From positions 1 to 55,325 of the forward strand of contig CAYONZ010000023.1 in the NCBI GenBank assembly GCA_964405465.1: a DNA stretch of 55,325 bases, given 5' to 3'. Below are positions 15,761 to 24,473 of this stretch, in pieces. The translations under genes and the position numbers were made by a program. This DNA is from CAYONZ01 sp964405465. Its GTDB lineage: Bacteria; Bdellovibrionota; Bdellovibrionia; Bdellovibrionales; JAMPXM01. Positions within the stretch are counted from its first letter, which is position 1, and every line of letters starts with the position of its first letter. The notes beneath the pieces were generated by a model. It saw only the letters and a list, made by a program, of their open reading frames with translations. It ran no database searches and had not been told where the DNA came from.

Positions 15761-16873
15761 ATGTTGCAAAAAAATATCTTCGCCATACTTCTTGTGATCA
15801 CAGCCGCCTCGTGCAGCACTTCAAACAAGAGGTTCGATTCCAATAGAACCTCTGCTTCCGATTCTGTCGAGCAAGTTATTGTGGATAGTGACGGAGCAGT
15901 TTTTTGGGATGATGGTGCAGCGCTGGCCATGCTGCTTCAGCATCCTAATAAGGTGCAGATTTTAGGTGTTACTACGGTTATCGGCAATCATTGGCCATAT
16001 CAAGGTGCCGAATATTTGGCGCGTGTTCTGAGAGTCGCAGGCCGAGAAGATATTCCCCTATTTATTGGTTCAGACGAGCCATTAAAAAATAATCGAAATC
16101 TTTTGAATCATATAGATCAAACTCTAGTTAATAAACACCTTGTCGAAAAAGTTGGTTTCTGGAAAGGGGCATACAGCCGCGCCAAAGAAGTTCGAAAATT
16201 TGAAGATGTTGAACCTGCAAAAGGAGAAGCGCTTTCTGGAGTTGTGCCTAAACACGAATCAGCCGTCGATTTTATCGTTAAAACTTTGAATGATTGTTCA
16301 AGGCCAATAACTTTCGTAGCAATTGGACCACTGACTAATCTAGCTGTAGCTCTTCAAAAAGATCCATCCATCTCAAAAAAAATCAAACGTCTGTTGGTTA
16401 TGGGCGGAAATATAGATGTGCCAGGAAACACCACTCCATTTGCAGAGCTAAATTTTCTTTTAGACCCTGAAGCCGCACAAATCGTTTTGGCGTCAGAGAT
16501 CTCGCAAAAAATTCTTTTCCCATTGGACATCAGCAATCAAATCACACTAAATAAAAAATATTTCTTAGACTTAACTACAAAAGAGTCACCGTATACGAAT
16601 CTTTTAAAAACAGATCGTGGTCCAAAGTTTTCTGATGAAAAATATATCCTCCAAAGCTGGGACACTCTGGTTTCTGCTTTTTTGATTGATCCTACGTATG
16701 TTCTAGAATCACATAAACTTCACCTCGAAATTGTGACGAAACCAAACGAACACTATGGATCGGTGAAGCGCAGTCATAAAAATTCTTTCGAGGTGTCTGT
16801 TGTCAGCAAGGTCAATCCAGACATTTTCTTTAAATTTTTAAAAGCAGATCTGCAGGCCGATCCTGTGCATTGA
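15761..16873 (+). CDS. Nucleoside hydrolase, lipoprotein-anchored
   Basis: The 370-residue protein is an inosine-uridine-preferring nucleoside hydrolase family member. It has VIVDSDGAVFWDDGAAL (calcium-binding Asp cluster in variant form, with extra residues before DD), LLVMGGNIDVPGN, and AELNFLLDPEAAQIVL. The N-terminus is a lipoprotein signal (IFAILLVITAASC) with Cys at the lipobox, so it is probably periplasmic or outer-membrane anchored. It would split ribonucleosides to base plus ribose. The start at 15761 has no good ribosome binding site. It begins just past the duplicated deacetylase fragment. Confidence 0.85.
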   Translation: MLQKNIFAILLVITAASCSTSNKRFDSNRTSASDSVEQVIVDSDGAVFWDDGAALAMLLQHPNKVQILGVTTVIGNHWPYQGAEYLARVLRVAGREDIPLFIGSDEPLKNNRNLLNHIDQTLVNKHLVEKVGFWKGAYSRAKEVRKFEDVEPAKGEALSGVVPKHESAVDFIVKTLNDCSRPITFVAIGPLTNLAVALQKDPSISKKIKRLLVMGGNIDVPGNTTPFAELNFLLDPEAAQIVLASEISQKILFPLDISNQITLNKKYFLDLTTKESPYTNLLKTDRGPKFSDEKYILQSWDTLVSAFLIDPTYVLESHKLHLEIVTKPNEHYGSVKRSHKNSFEVSVVSKVNPDIFFKFLKADLQADPVH

Positions 16874-16905
16874 CTGCCTTCATTTGTATAATTTTACAAT
16901 TTTGC

Positions 16906-18210
16906 CTAGTAGACAAATTTTTTAAAAGTTGCGGATAAATCCAATCCCGAATAGTGCTCCATATCTGAACGAAGAATTTCGGTTGTTACAACTTGTTGAT
17001 TACGAAGGGCCATCCAGTACTTCAGAAATCCAGTCATGCTCAGCGATGGATCCTTCTGAGTAAACATTTTTCCAACGTAAATGAGGAAATTTTGTCCGTA
17101 ATAATATCCAAGCGTATCGTTGGCGCGAAAATACACAGAATGATTTGCCATGTTCATCGGTTTTATATCATTTGGGTTTGGGGATTGTGGGCCACCTATA
17201 AGTGAAGTCATCGCTTCGTCGATCCAACCGGCATTTCCATTAGCAGGCATAATTCCGCGTCCAAAATAACTATGTGTTAACTCATGGGGTAAGCTATCAA
17301 GATCCGTTGATAGGGCACCCGCATACTCCATTCCTCCGCCAATTATGCCGCTGATAAATACGGTGATGGAGTCATGAGGGAATGGACCTAAAATGGATTC
17401 ATTCGATAAAAGGACTTGATCAAGGCTCTTTTTGAAATCTGCTAAATCATCTCCAGGTCCGATTGCAGTATATATAACAACCGGAAGTTTCCGACCGTCG
17501 ATAGAATTGTAGAGATACTGCAAAGTTCGGGTTTCTTGTTTTGGCCGAATATGAAAATAAAGCGCCGAGCAGTTGAAGTAAGAGGGAAACTGAATAGACC
17601 ATTCGTTGTTGTTCACTTTTTGAACCGTACCGTTGGTAAATATTAACTCTTCCTGAGTGCCGCCAACAACTGAAACTGTTAAAACCATAGTAACTTGATC
17701 GAACTCAAAATTTACTGGCAAATATCGCTCAAGTAGCCCGCGTGTTTCGAAGTCCGACATAAAAAAGCCGCTTTCAACATTGCCAGAGCTAAAATTTGCA
17801 GGAAACGTCTTTAAAACATGTTCAATTGTCATTTGATGCGTTCCAGTTGAAATATTTTTTTGGACGATTCGCACCATGCTGAAATCAGTACTCGATACCT
17901 GATGCGGGGTCTCTGTCAGTCGCGAGACAACAGTCTGCCCATCAATTTCGATATGTTGAGGCTCATCAATTAGATCGAAAATCGGCATACCAGTTTCGTC
18001 GTTCTGAAACTGAATGACGGATTTGACACGAGTCTCCGCTTTAGAAATATCAAATACGACTTGATATTCCGCTTTCAAAAAATCGACAAAAATGGCTTGT
18101 CCGCTACCGCCATCTAGAGCAAAGCTCGGAGGGATATAAGTGGACTCTGCAAATGCATTTAAAGAAAAGTAAAACACGAGATTGATAACAGCTATAGAAA
18201 CTGACTTCAT
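16906..18210 (-). CDS. Exported M1-like (gluzincin) metallopeptidase
   Basis: The 434-residue protein has a signal peptide (MKSVSIAVINLVFYFSLNAFA). Zinc ligands fit the M1 pattern exactly: H309-E-L-T-H313 and E332 in WIDEAMTS, 18 residues after the second His. A GGGMEY motif upstream resembles the GAMEN exopeptidase loop. The N-terminal half is beta-rich, as in M1 enzymes. The protein is shorter than classic aminopeptidase N and lacks its helical C-terminal domain. The ATG at 18210 was preferred over an upstream TTG because it places the signal peptide first. Substrate unknown; a periplasmic or secreted role is inferred. Confidence 0.75.
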   Translation of the reverse strand: MKSVSIAVINLVFYFSLNAFAESTYIPPSFALDGGSGQAIFVDFLKAEYQVVFDISKAETRVKSVIQFQNDETGMPIFDLIDEPQHIEIDGQTVVSRLTETPHQVSSTDFSMVRIVQKNISTGTHQMTIEHVLKTFPANFSSGNVESGFFMSDFETRGLLERYLPVNFEFDQVTMVLTVSVVGGTQEELIFTNGTVQKVNNNEWSIQFPSYFNCSALYFHIRPKQETRTLQYLYNSIDGRKLPVVIYTAIGPGDDLADFKKSLDQVLLSNESILGPFPHDSITVFISGIIGGGMEYAGALSTDLDSLPHELTHSYFGRGIMPANGNAGWIDEAMTSLIGGPQSPNPNDIKPMNMANHSVYFRANDTLGYYYGQNFLIYVGKMFTQKDPSLSMTGFLKYWMALRNQQVVTTEILRSDMEHYSGLDLSATFKKFVY

Positions 18211-18343
18211 GCTGATAAGAAGATCAGAGAAACAAATTGCAATCAAGTCATTGCTCAGCCTTCAAATCGTTCAATTCGGCCTCAGACTTGTAAATACTGA
18301 GCATTTTGGTAACGAAGTGCCACGACTGTACACAGTTAAGTAC

Positions 18344-19432
18344 CTAAAAAAGATCTAGTTGTTTTTTTCTTTCCAGATACTGTTGCCAAAATACAATCTC
18401 TACATCGCGAGGCTTTAGGTTATGAGCTTTTAATTCCGAAAACCACTCACTAGCATCATTTTCAGTCTGGCGAACAAGATTTTTAATGGCACTCAAATTA
18501 TCTTGGGAAACTACTTCCTTAAATAAGTTTGGTTCTTTATCTTTCAAAGCTTGCAAATAAATCATCAGGTGATTCAACATCTGTGGGAGAACAAAGTAGA
18601 TTCGAGATTTCTCATCTTTTACATTAACAAATATTCCAGCTTTATTATATTTTTTTAGAGCAGCTGTTTCTGCAAATGTTGTAATTCCATATGCACGGAC
18701 CTCATCCAAAAAGGTAAGGAAGCTTTCATTTTCGTGTAAATATAAGTTCTGAAAAAAATCGATGCCTTCAATCGCCCTCTCGTTAGATGTCGGATAGGAA
18801 TTCAATCTGGCAATATTTGCTTTAGGGAGCAATTTGGAAAAATTAAAGCAGAGTTTGTCTTTTTGATATTTCGAAAAAAGACAATGGTCATCACTTACAT
18901 CATGACTAATTTCATGTAAAAATGTCCCCAAAGACGACAGCCATTCCACAAGATTTTCAGTCTGACAATTTAACCATTTGGCGACACCGACATCTTCATC
19001 ATCCCACATTTTCGAATGAACTCTTCTGTATTGATCGATAAGATCCTGACTAAAGGGAATTGAAAGAGTTTTTATTTCTTTTAAGGCCTTTTCTTTGCAC
19101 TCCGCTGCCAATGTTTTATCAAGATGCACTTTACCCATTGATCCTACAACGGAATATGGAGAGATGTCCGTCTGATAAATAAATAACGTATAATCACCAA
19201 TAACATATTTTCGTTTCCAGCACTGATCATCTTGAAGTGTGGGAGTTTTCTTCTTTTCATCATTAGTAGATACACTTCGTTGATAAGTTTCGACAAGAAG
19301 GCGTAATGTTTGTGCTACCGATTCATCGGTAAGACAAGCCTTGTTCGACAAAGGGACAGAAGAAGAATTATTTACTGTACTATGAGTACAGCCAGATAGA
19401 CAAAGACAAAACAAAACATATTTAATAGTCAT
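18344..19432 (-). CDS. Lipoprotein with HExxH motif, putative metallopeptidase
   Basis: The 362-residue product starts with a short lipoprotein signal (MTIKYVLFCLCLSGC) with Cys in LSGC. H173-E-I-S-H177-D is an HExxH-type zinc motif. Acidic residues in ENESFLTFLDEVRAYG about 90 residues later could provide a third ligand. The rest is helical and Lys-rich. The ATG at 19432 is chosen because it begins the lipoprotein signal; the frame extends upstream without one. No known peptidase family was recognised, so activity is an inference from one motif. Confidence 0.55.
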   Translation of the reverse strand: MTIKYVLFCLCLSGCTHSTVNNSSSVPLSNKACLTDESVAQTLRLLVETYQRSVSTNDEKKKTPTLQDDQCWKRKYVIGDYTLFIYQTDISPYSVVGSMGKVHLDKTLAAECKEKALKEIKTLSIPFSQDLIDQYRRVHSKMWDDEDVGVAKWLNCQTENLVEWLSSLGTFLHEISHDVSDDHCLFSKYQKDKLCFNFSKLLPKANIARLNSYPTSNERAIEGIDFFQNLYLHENESFLTFLDEVRAYGITTFAETAALKKYNKAGIFVNVKDEKSRIYFVLPQMLNHLMIYLQALKDKEPNLFKEVVSQDNLSAIKNLVRQTENDASEWFSELKAHNLKPRDVEIVFWQQYLERKKQLDLF

Positions 19433-19806
19433 ATGGAAAGTTTCAGTGACATAGAGAGAGCGGTCAACAATAAAGTCTATCTCGAAATCTGGAGAATTGA
19501 ATGGACTCAGAAACAACCATGAAATTGAACTTTTTGAAAACGTGGGTCGCCAGGGGCTGTGCCTATCTGCAACCAATCTCGAATTTCTATGGCCAATCTT
19601 GATTTTAGTTTAGGCTCACCTTTCATCACACCTAACTGAACCCAAGGTTAGCTTTGACTTTGCCTTCGAAGGACGGAATCAAGATTCAAATAAAGATACC
19701 CGTTAGCGGATTAAAGTGAGTATCAAAAAAAGGCAGCGATCGGGAGGACATCGAACACAGGTAAATATATCTGGACAAATATGCCCAGATACTATAGACT
19801 GTCCAT
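19433..19806. other. Intergenic stretch with a distant inverted repeat and a TA operator candidate
   Basis: No gene is supported here. AATCTTGATT (19595-19604) and its complement (19677-19686) form a 10-bp inverted repeat 72 nt apart. TATCTGG (19768-19774) and CCAGATA (19785-19791) form an inverted repeat just upstream of the toxin start at 19807, a candidate operator for that toxin/antitoxin pair. Confidence 0.4.
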
Positions 19807-20103
19807 GTGGCACGACGATCGTTTAAAATAGACAATGGGATAAACGGCAAAAACATAGAGAAGGTTGCAATTGATCCCCACTACGAGCTGAAACACACCG
19901 ATTCAATTTCTGATTCATTGATTTTAATGCTCGTAGCACTTCTCAATGGCGGAGACTTCGCCCCCGAGACCACGTCGGATCGGTATGAGTACTATGTCAC
20001 CGATGGTTTAATTTTGAACGACAAAAAGTATAAACTCATTTGGCTCCTCGAGGAGGACCAATTATATGTCGGAGTTGTCAATGCATACAGGAGGAAGTTA
20101 TGA
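19807..20103 (+). CDS. Putative toxin of a small HTH toxin-antitoxin pair
   Basis: The 98-residue protein starts at a GTG and ends YKLIWLLEEDQLYVGVVNAY, a terminal beta-sheet pattern like RelE/BrnT-type small RNases, with basic residues at the end (RRKL). I do not recognise the family with certainty. The pair order (toxin first), ATGA overlap with a helix-turn-helix gene, small size and accessory location all fit a type II system. The upstream inverted repeat 19768-19791 may be the operator. It could also be an uncharacterised regulator. Confidence 0.5.
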   Translation: MARRSFKIDNGINGKNIEKVAIDPHYELKHTDSISDSLILMLVALLNGGDFAPETTSDRYEYYVTDGLILNDKKYKLIWLLEEDQLYVGVVNAYRRKL

Positions 20104-20408
20104 GCTTTCCAAGTGAAAAAGAATTAGAGAAAATGAGAACGAAGCTAGAAAAAGCTCGTGGATCTCTTGCGCTGTCTCCCAACGCAACTCCTTTGGAGAA
20201 ATTTCGATATGAAATTTGTCGACAGTTTGTCATCTATCAAAGAGAGCACGGATTGAAGTGCAAAGAACTGGCGAAACTTGTTGGTGTTGACGAAAGCCTG
20301 ATGAGCAAAGTTCTTCGCTATCGACACGAGAGATTCTCAACAGACAAACTGATTGAGATGCTTTCAAAAATCTATCCGAAACATCACCTAACGTTGAGGG
20401 TTTCTTAA
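20100..20408 (+). CDS. Helix-turn-helix antitoxin (XRE-like)
   Basis: The 102-residue protein has a helix-turn-helix at about residues 55-80: LKCKELAKLVGVDESLMSKV then LRYRHERFSTDKLIEML, as in XRE/HigA-type antitoxins. The N-terminal part is charged and helical (EKELEKMRTKLEKARG). The ATG at 20100 overlaps the toxin stop (ATGA) and follows AGGAGG, an ideal ribosome binding site inside the toxin gene. Confidence 0.7.
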   Translation: MSFPSEKELEKMRTKLEKARGSLALSPNATPLEKFRYEICRQFVIYQREHGLKCKELAKLVGVDESLMSKVLRYRHERFSTDKLIEMLSKIYPKHHLTLRVS

Positions 20409-20419
20409 AAAAGAAATCC
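20399..20419 (+). terminator. Hairpin at the end of the toxin-antitoxin operon
   Basis: GGTTTCTT and AAGAAATCC pair with one bulge across a 4-nt A loop, overlapping the antitoxin stop codon. The T-rich GCCGTTTTATTTT follows shortly after. Probable terminator. The remaining 20420-20718, before the convergent deacetylase gene, shows nothing else I can support. Confidence 0.4.
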
Positions 20420-20718
20420 TTAAGCCGTTTTATTTTGAACAACCAAGTATCCCGCAAAATTTCGAGTATCCCAAATATGCAATGTCGCATGAACCACCGA
20501 CTCGAGCCCTTGATTTGTCGATTGATGTCGACCCTCATCGATTTAGAAGCCATGTTTAAATTTGTTGATCGAAAAAAAAGACATGATCAATTTCTGGATA
20601 GGCGACAGACTAACGGAAACTAAGAAAAAACAAGCATAAAGCAAACTAGCCCAATACTCCTGAAAAGATATTCTGATCAGGCCTTCTGTACCATTATACA
20701 TCAACCTTTTGATGAAAT

Positions 20719-21780
20719 TTATTTTTTGCAAAAATCTCGTAGCTCGCTTAACGGGGTGGCTTCGTCGGTCAGGCCTAAGTCTTTTAAGGTCAATCCGCGC
20801 GCCTTTAGAACTTGAAATGGAAAATCATCATCTTTGCCGAAAATTCCTGGGTCTTGATTGAAGACCGAATCTTTCGCAGCTTCTGCTAGCCCGACAAATT
20901 CAACGCCCTTTTCCTTGTAGGCCTGAAGCAGTTCAGGCAAAATCTCGGCATCAAAAGCACCGAGATGTAAGAGCAATATATGATAGATCGGGCGACCAAA
21001 CAATTTATCAGAAATAGTTTTATCTAACTCGAGCCTCACCATTGCTGATCGCACAAAAAGCATTCTCAGCCTTGCTATCGAAGCCTGGTCCTTTTTGTCT
21101 TTGCATCTCGCATAGGGACTGTTCCAGGCCCAGTCTTCGAAATCATCTGTCACCTGTGCAATCGTGTAGCCTTTTTCTTTTAAACGCTTGCGAACTTGGT
21201 TGCGCTTCTCGACATTATCGCCTTCGTGCAAAAATGGATAACGAAAATAATGCCAATCAAAACTCGATCCCATCTCTGCCAAAGTTTTTTCGTTATCAGT
21301 CAGATCTTGCAGAAACTCTTCTGCCGAAACCTTATTGAGACTCTTGTGCGAATAGGTATGATTTCCCAGAGGATACCCGGCTTTAACCCAAAGGTTTAAA
21401 ACTTCACAGGAGCCAGCCTCCTCTTGGCATTTTTTCGCATTGATAAATCCATAGACCTCTGGCACAGCAAACTTCTTAAGCGTCGCAAGAACCGAATTCA
21501 CAATTTCAAGGCGCGAGGTCCCCTGAGGTAAACGACCATGGGTCGGCAAATCATCAAACGTAATGGCCATTTTAATTTGCCGAGAACGAAGTTCAAACTT
21601 CTCTGTTAGTTTTTCTGTTAATTTTTCGGCAGATTTCTTTAGCGCCTCTTGCTTTGGGGCCGGATCAGACCAGGCCCACTCGTTACTTAAAGATATAAAC
21701 AAAGCAGTAAGTATCAGTTTCTTTAGGCTTGATGATCTCAAGTCTGCTAACTTTCGCTTCGAGGTCTTTTGCATAGACAT
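20719..21780 (-). CDS. Polysaccharide deacetylase family protein, exported
   Basis: The 353-residue protein has the NodB-type motifs: MAITFDDLP (catalytic and metal Asp), GNHTYSHKSL (HxxxH metal ligands) and FRYPFLHEG. The barrel continues to IYHILLLHLGAFDAE, and a C-terminal extension of about 80 residues follows. A Lys-rich N-terminus with a hydrophobic stretch (LILTALFISLSNEWAWS) suggests export. It would remove acetyl groups from amino sugars, for example in peptidoglycan or chitin; substrate unknown. AAGGA precedes a GTG-ATG pair; I took the ATG. Its 3' end is duplicated at 15474-15718. Confidence 0.85.
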   Translation of the reverse strand: MSMQKTSKRKLADLRSSSLKKLILTALFISLSNEWAWSDPAPKQEALKKSAEKLTEKLTEKFELRSRQIKMAITFDDLPTHGRLPQGTSRLEIVNSVLATLKKFAVPEVYGFINAKKCQEEAGSCEVLNLWVKAGYPLGNHTYSHKSLNKVSAEEFLQDLTDNEKTLAEMGSSFDWHYFRYPFLHEGDNVEKRNQVRKRLKEKGYTIAQVTDDFEDWAWNSPYARCKDKKDQASIARLRMLFVRSAMVRLELDKTISDKLFGRPIYHILLLHLGAFDAEILPELLQAYKEKGVEFVGLAEAAKDSVFNQDPGIFGKDDDFPFQVLKARGLTLKDLGLTDEATPLSELRDFCKK

Positions 21781-21822
21781 CACTTCGCTGTCCTTTCCAG
21801 GGACATTGATGTACTTTTCAGA

Positions 21823-21888
21823 GACATCACTTTGATGTCCCTTGTGCAGCCATCACGTTTGCAAATCGCAATCTGAAACAGATTGCGA
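21823..21888. terminator. Two hairpins between lipoprotein and deacetylase genes
   Basis: GACATCA-CTT-TGATGTC (21823-21839) and CGCAATCTG-AAA-CAGATTGCG (21867-21887) are perfect short hairpins in the spacer downstream of the minus-strand lipoprotein gene. The second (9-bp stem, 3-nt loop) could terminate that transcript. An 11-bp stretch AGACATCACTT recurs at 21775 and 21822. No long T run follows. Confidence 0.4.
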
Positions 21889-21895
21889 AACATGA

Positions 21896-22705
21896 TCAGT
21901 TCAGTCCAACGATCTTGCGTGCTTCTTCACGATCAAAGAAACTGAATTCATTTTCGATCATCGTGCCAAGATTCTGGCGATCTGAAACAATGGAGTGCAG
22001 TCTTTTGAGTGCCTTAAATTTTTCTTCAGTGAAACTAAATTCATGAATCGCTTTTCCCAACTCAGAACTGGTCACAGAAGGTTTTCTTGAACCTGTATAG
22101 GAGGCCAAGAAATCTTCAATCACAGCAAATTTATCTTTTGCCCAGCTCGCTCGATCTAGCTGTTCAAGAAAAGACTGGTTGTCCATAGGAATAAATCTCT
22201 GAGTCATCAAATGACCGAGGTTATAGACCTCGATTTCAGAGCCTACAGGCAAAACCACTTGAAGACGCACATAACAACCACCCTCAAGCGCGGTGATCTC
22301 ACCATTTTGAACCCGAATCGAGCACTTATACATTCCGTAGTTTTTGAGATCCAAATTCTGACCACTGCGTGAGGTCTTGACGTCATACCACTCCACCGAT
22401 TTTGCCCAAACTTTGAAAACTCGCAAATACCCCATATCTGGCCGTAAATCTTTTGCGTAGATCACCTCGAAATCACGATCGAAACTAAAAGCATCAACAT
22501 TGATCTTCGCAACACCATCTGTTTGAAAGCCGATTTCATCAACTTTTGGATTAAACTTTGAATCGACAGCCTCCCAATTGACGTACGCTGCTCGACGCGG
22601 TTTTTCGCCTCCTCCGCCACTATCACCACCATCAGAACCCGATTTACTTCCACCGCAACTTGCTAGCAAAATACTAAGTCCAAGCAATAAAAAGCAGGCC
22701 TTCAT
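21896..22705 (-). CDS. Lipoprotein of unknown function
   Basis: The 269-residue product begins MKACFLLLGLSILLASCGGS, a lipoprotein signal with lipobox LASC, then a Gly/Ser/Asp linker. The mature part has a beta-rich first half with two Cys (YKCSIRV, GGCYVRL) likely in disulfide, and a helical C-terminal half. AAGGAG precedes the ATG at good spacing. No family recognised. Confidence 0.6.
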   Translation of the reverse strand: MKACFLLLGLSILLASCGGSKSGSDGGDSGGGGEKPRRAAYVNWEAVDSKFNPKVDEIGFQTDGVAKINVDAFSFDRDFEVIYAKDLRPDMGYLRVFKVWAKSVEWYDVKTSRSGQNLDLKNYGMYKCSIRVQNGEITALEGGCYVRLQVVLPVGSEIEVYNLGHLMTQRFIPMDNQSFLEQLDRASWAKDKFAVIEDFLASYTGSRKPSVTSSELGKAIHEFSFTEEKFKALKRLHSIVSDRQNLGTMIENEFSFFDREEARKIVGLN

Positions 22706-22827
22706 TAACGTTCTCCTTCGTCAGATATTACAAAATGTTTTTTCCAAACAGTTATTTTCTAAAAGTTTTTTTGTACCAATATTTTTTCAATACGTTTTAC
22801 CGTAACGTTTTACTTTTCAGTTTTGCC

Positions 22828-22839
22828 GTAAAGCTTTAC
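22828..22839. promoter_or_regulatory. Palindrome GTAAAGCTTTAC in lipoprotein leader
   Basis: A perfect 12-bp palindrome sits among repeated GTTTTAC/CCGTAA/GTAACG words (about 22790-22846) upstream of the lipoprotein gene. The clustering suggests a regulator-binding region, but nothing identifies the protein. Confidence 0.3.
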
Positions 22840-22954
22840 TGTAACGAATCAACTACGATTCAACAATACTGGGACTGCGTACTCCATCAAGGGGCTCACG
22901 ACATTTTCTTCAGAAGGTTTACAAAATGACAAGACTAATTTGGAATCGCGCTAT

Positions 22955-24157
22955 TCAGGAAGCTTGCGCATCATGCCCGCGAACACCGAGCAGGAGCACC
23001 GCTGCCAGCAGCGATCCACAGGACGCAACCCAAAACGGAGCTGTGTCCCCGAAATGATCCCACAAAAAACCAGCAGCAGTGCTGGCCATGATGGTCGCAA
23101 TCCCTGTGACTGTACCCAAGAGCCCAAGCCCTGTGGCCTTGAGATCTTTTGCGACTAAATCCACAGCCAGAGCCTTACCCACACCATCGGTGGCACCCAT
23201 ATAGAAACCATAAACAATAAATAACGACCAAAAATGCCAGGGCAATGAGGCCTGAGTAAAACCGAAATACACAGCACTAAAGGCAATTAATCCGCATGTC
23301 ATGATTCTCTTTCTTGGCCAGTGGTCAGATAATCGACCCAAAAATGGACTACTCAGTGCATAGACCAAGTTATAGAGACAATAATACAAAATCACCTGAG
23401 CTGTCGAAGCTCCCGTTTGTTTTACCTTCATCAATAAAAACACATCACTAGAATTCACCAGAGAAAAAACTCCCCAAGAAAACAAATATTGTTTAAACGA
23501 AAAATTCAGCTGACTCCAAAGGCCAAGCATCGATCGCATTGAGATTTTATTTTCAGTCTTTGCAACTTGCGGTCTCTGGCTTTCGCGGACCCAAAAAAGC
23601 AAAGCCACCGAAATTAATCCTGGAAGAAGCGCCCAAAAATACAGAGTACGAAGTTGCTCAGGGTTTTTCTGCAAAAATAAAATGGCGAGCAAGGGGCCAA
23701 GCGCAGCACCCAAAGTGTCCATTCCACGATGCCAGCCATAAGCCGCCCCTCTTTGCTCGGCAGAAACAGAATCAGCAATCAAAGCATCGCGCGGTGCCGA
23801 CCTCAAACCTTTGCCGGTGCGATCCAGGCTCCGTGCACCGAGCACACCAAGCCAATGAGTGGAGATACCGATCATCGGTTTAGCAATGGCGCCCAAAAGG
23901 TATCCGATCACAATAAAGGGTTTACGCCTTGAAATACGATCAGACCAATAGCCTGAGAACGTCTTAAGCAGGCTTGCCACACCTTCTGCAACCCCTTCGA
24001 TCACACCGAGAGAGGACATCGATGCACCTAAGACTGCAGTCAAAAAAATGGGTGTTACCGGATAAAGCATCTCACTTGCAACATCGGCAAAAAAAGAAAC
24101 CAAACCAAGTTGGATCACTGTTTTGTTCAATGGTTTTTTTGTCTCTTCACTCGTCAT
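22955..24157 (-). CDS. Major facilitator superfamily transporter
   Basis: The 400-residue protein has about twelve membrane helices and the MFS loop 2-3 motif variant (GYWSDRISRRKPF, then a second-half equivalent GRLSDHWPRKR). Other markers are LDRTGKGLRSAPRDALIADS and WHRGMDTLGAALGP. It would be an inner-membrane secondary transporter; the substrate cannot be read from sequence. The ATG at 24157 has GAGGAT at good spacing and begins the usual short N-terminus; the frame extends 46 codons upstream with non-MFS sequence, which I exclude. Confidence 0.85.
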   Translation of the reverse strand: MTSEETKKPLNKTVIQLGLVSFFADVASEMLYPVTPIFLTAVLGASMSSLGVIEGVAEGVASLLKTFSGYWSDRISRRKPFIVIGYLLGAIAKPMIGISTHWLGVLGARSLDRTGKGLRSAPRDALIADSVSAEQRGAAYGWHRGMDTLGAALGPLLAILFLQKNPEQLRTLYFWALLPGLISVALLFWVRESQRPQVAKTENKISMRSMLGLWSQLNFSFKQYLFSWGVFSLVNSSDVFLLMKVKQTGASTAQVILYYCLYNLVYALSSPFLGRLSDHWPRKRIMTCGLIAFSAVYFGFTQASLPWHFWSLFIVYGFYMGATDGVGKALAVDLVAKDLKATGLGLLGTVTGIATIMASTAAGFLWDHFGDTAPFWVASCGSLLAAVLLLGVRGHDAQAS

Positions 24158-24473
24158 TTGTTTATCCTCGTTGTTTGAAGTCCTCGTATCATTTCCTAGC
24201 TGTATCACTTGGTTGTAATTCCTGACGGTAGACCAGGATGAGATCTCTGCATTAATCTTTTGGTTGTGCATTTTGATTTCATTTTCTGGTTGCATTCTTG
24301 GACCGCAGGTCTTTTTTCAGTTGCCGGTTATTTGTTTCTCAGTATCTCATGCTCCAATCACCAATTTCTTCGACCACCAAATGCCCCAGACACTATCGCA
24401 TCACAAGATTCGATTTGATGCGAGTGCTTTTCGGAGTTAATCTGCAAACTCGAATTCAACCGGAGATTTCATC
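24158..24473. other. Divergent spacer between MFS and endonuclease genes
   Basis: The 316-nt spacer should hold divergent promoters. Apart from GGAG immediately before the TTG start at 24474, I see no distinctive repeat or RNA. Confidence 0.35.

Noticed and set aside
18211..18246. Upstream TTG start extending the M1-like peptidase
   Set aside because: It would put twelve residues before an otherwise standard signal peptide and has no ribosome binding site.
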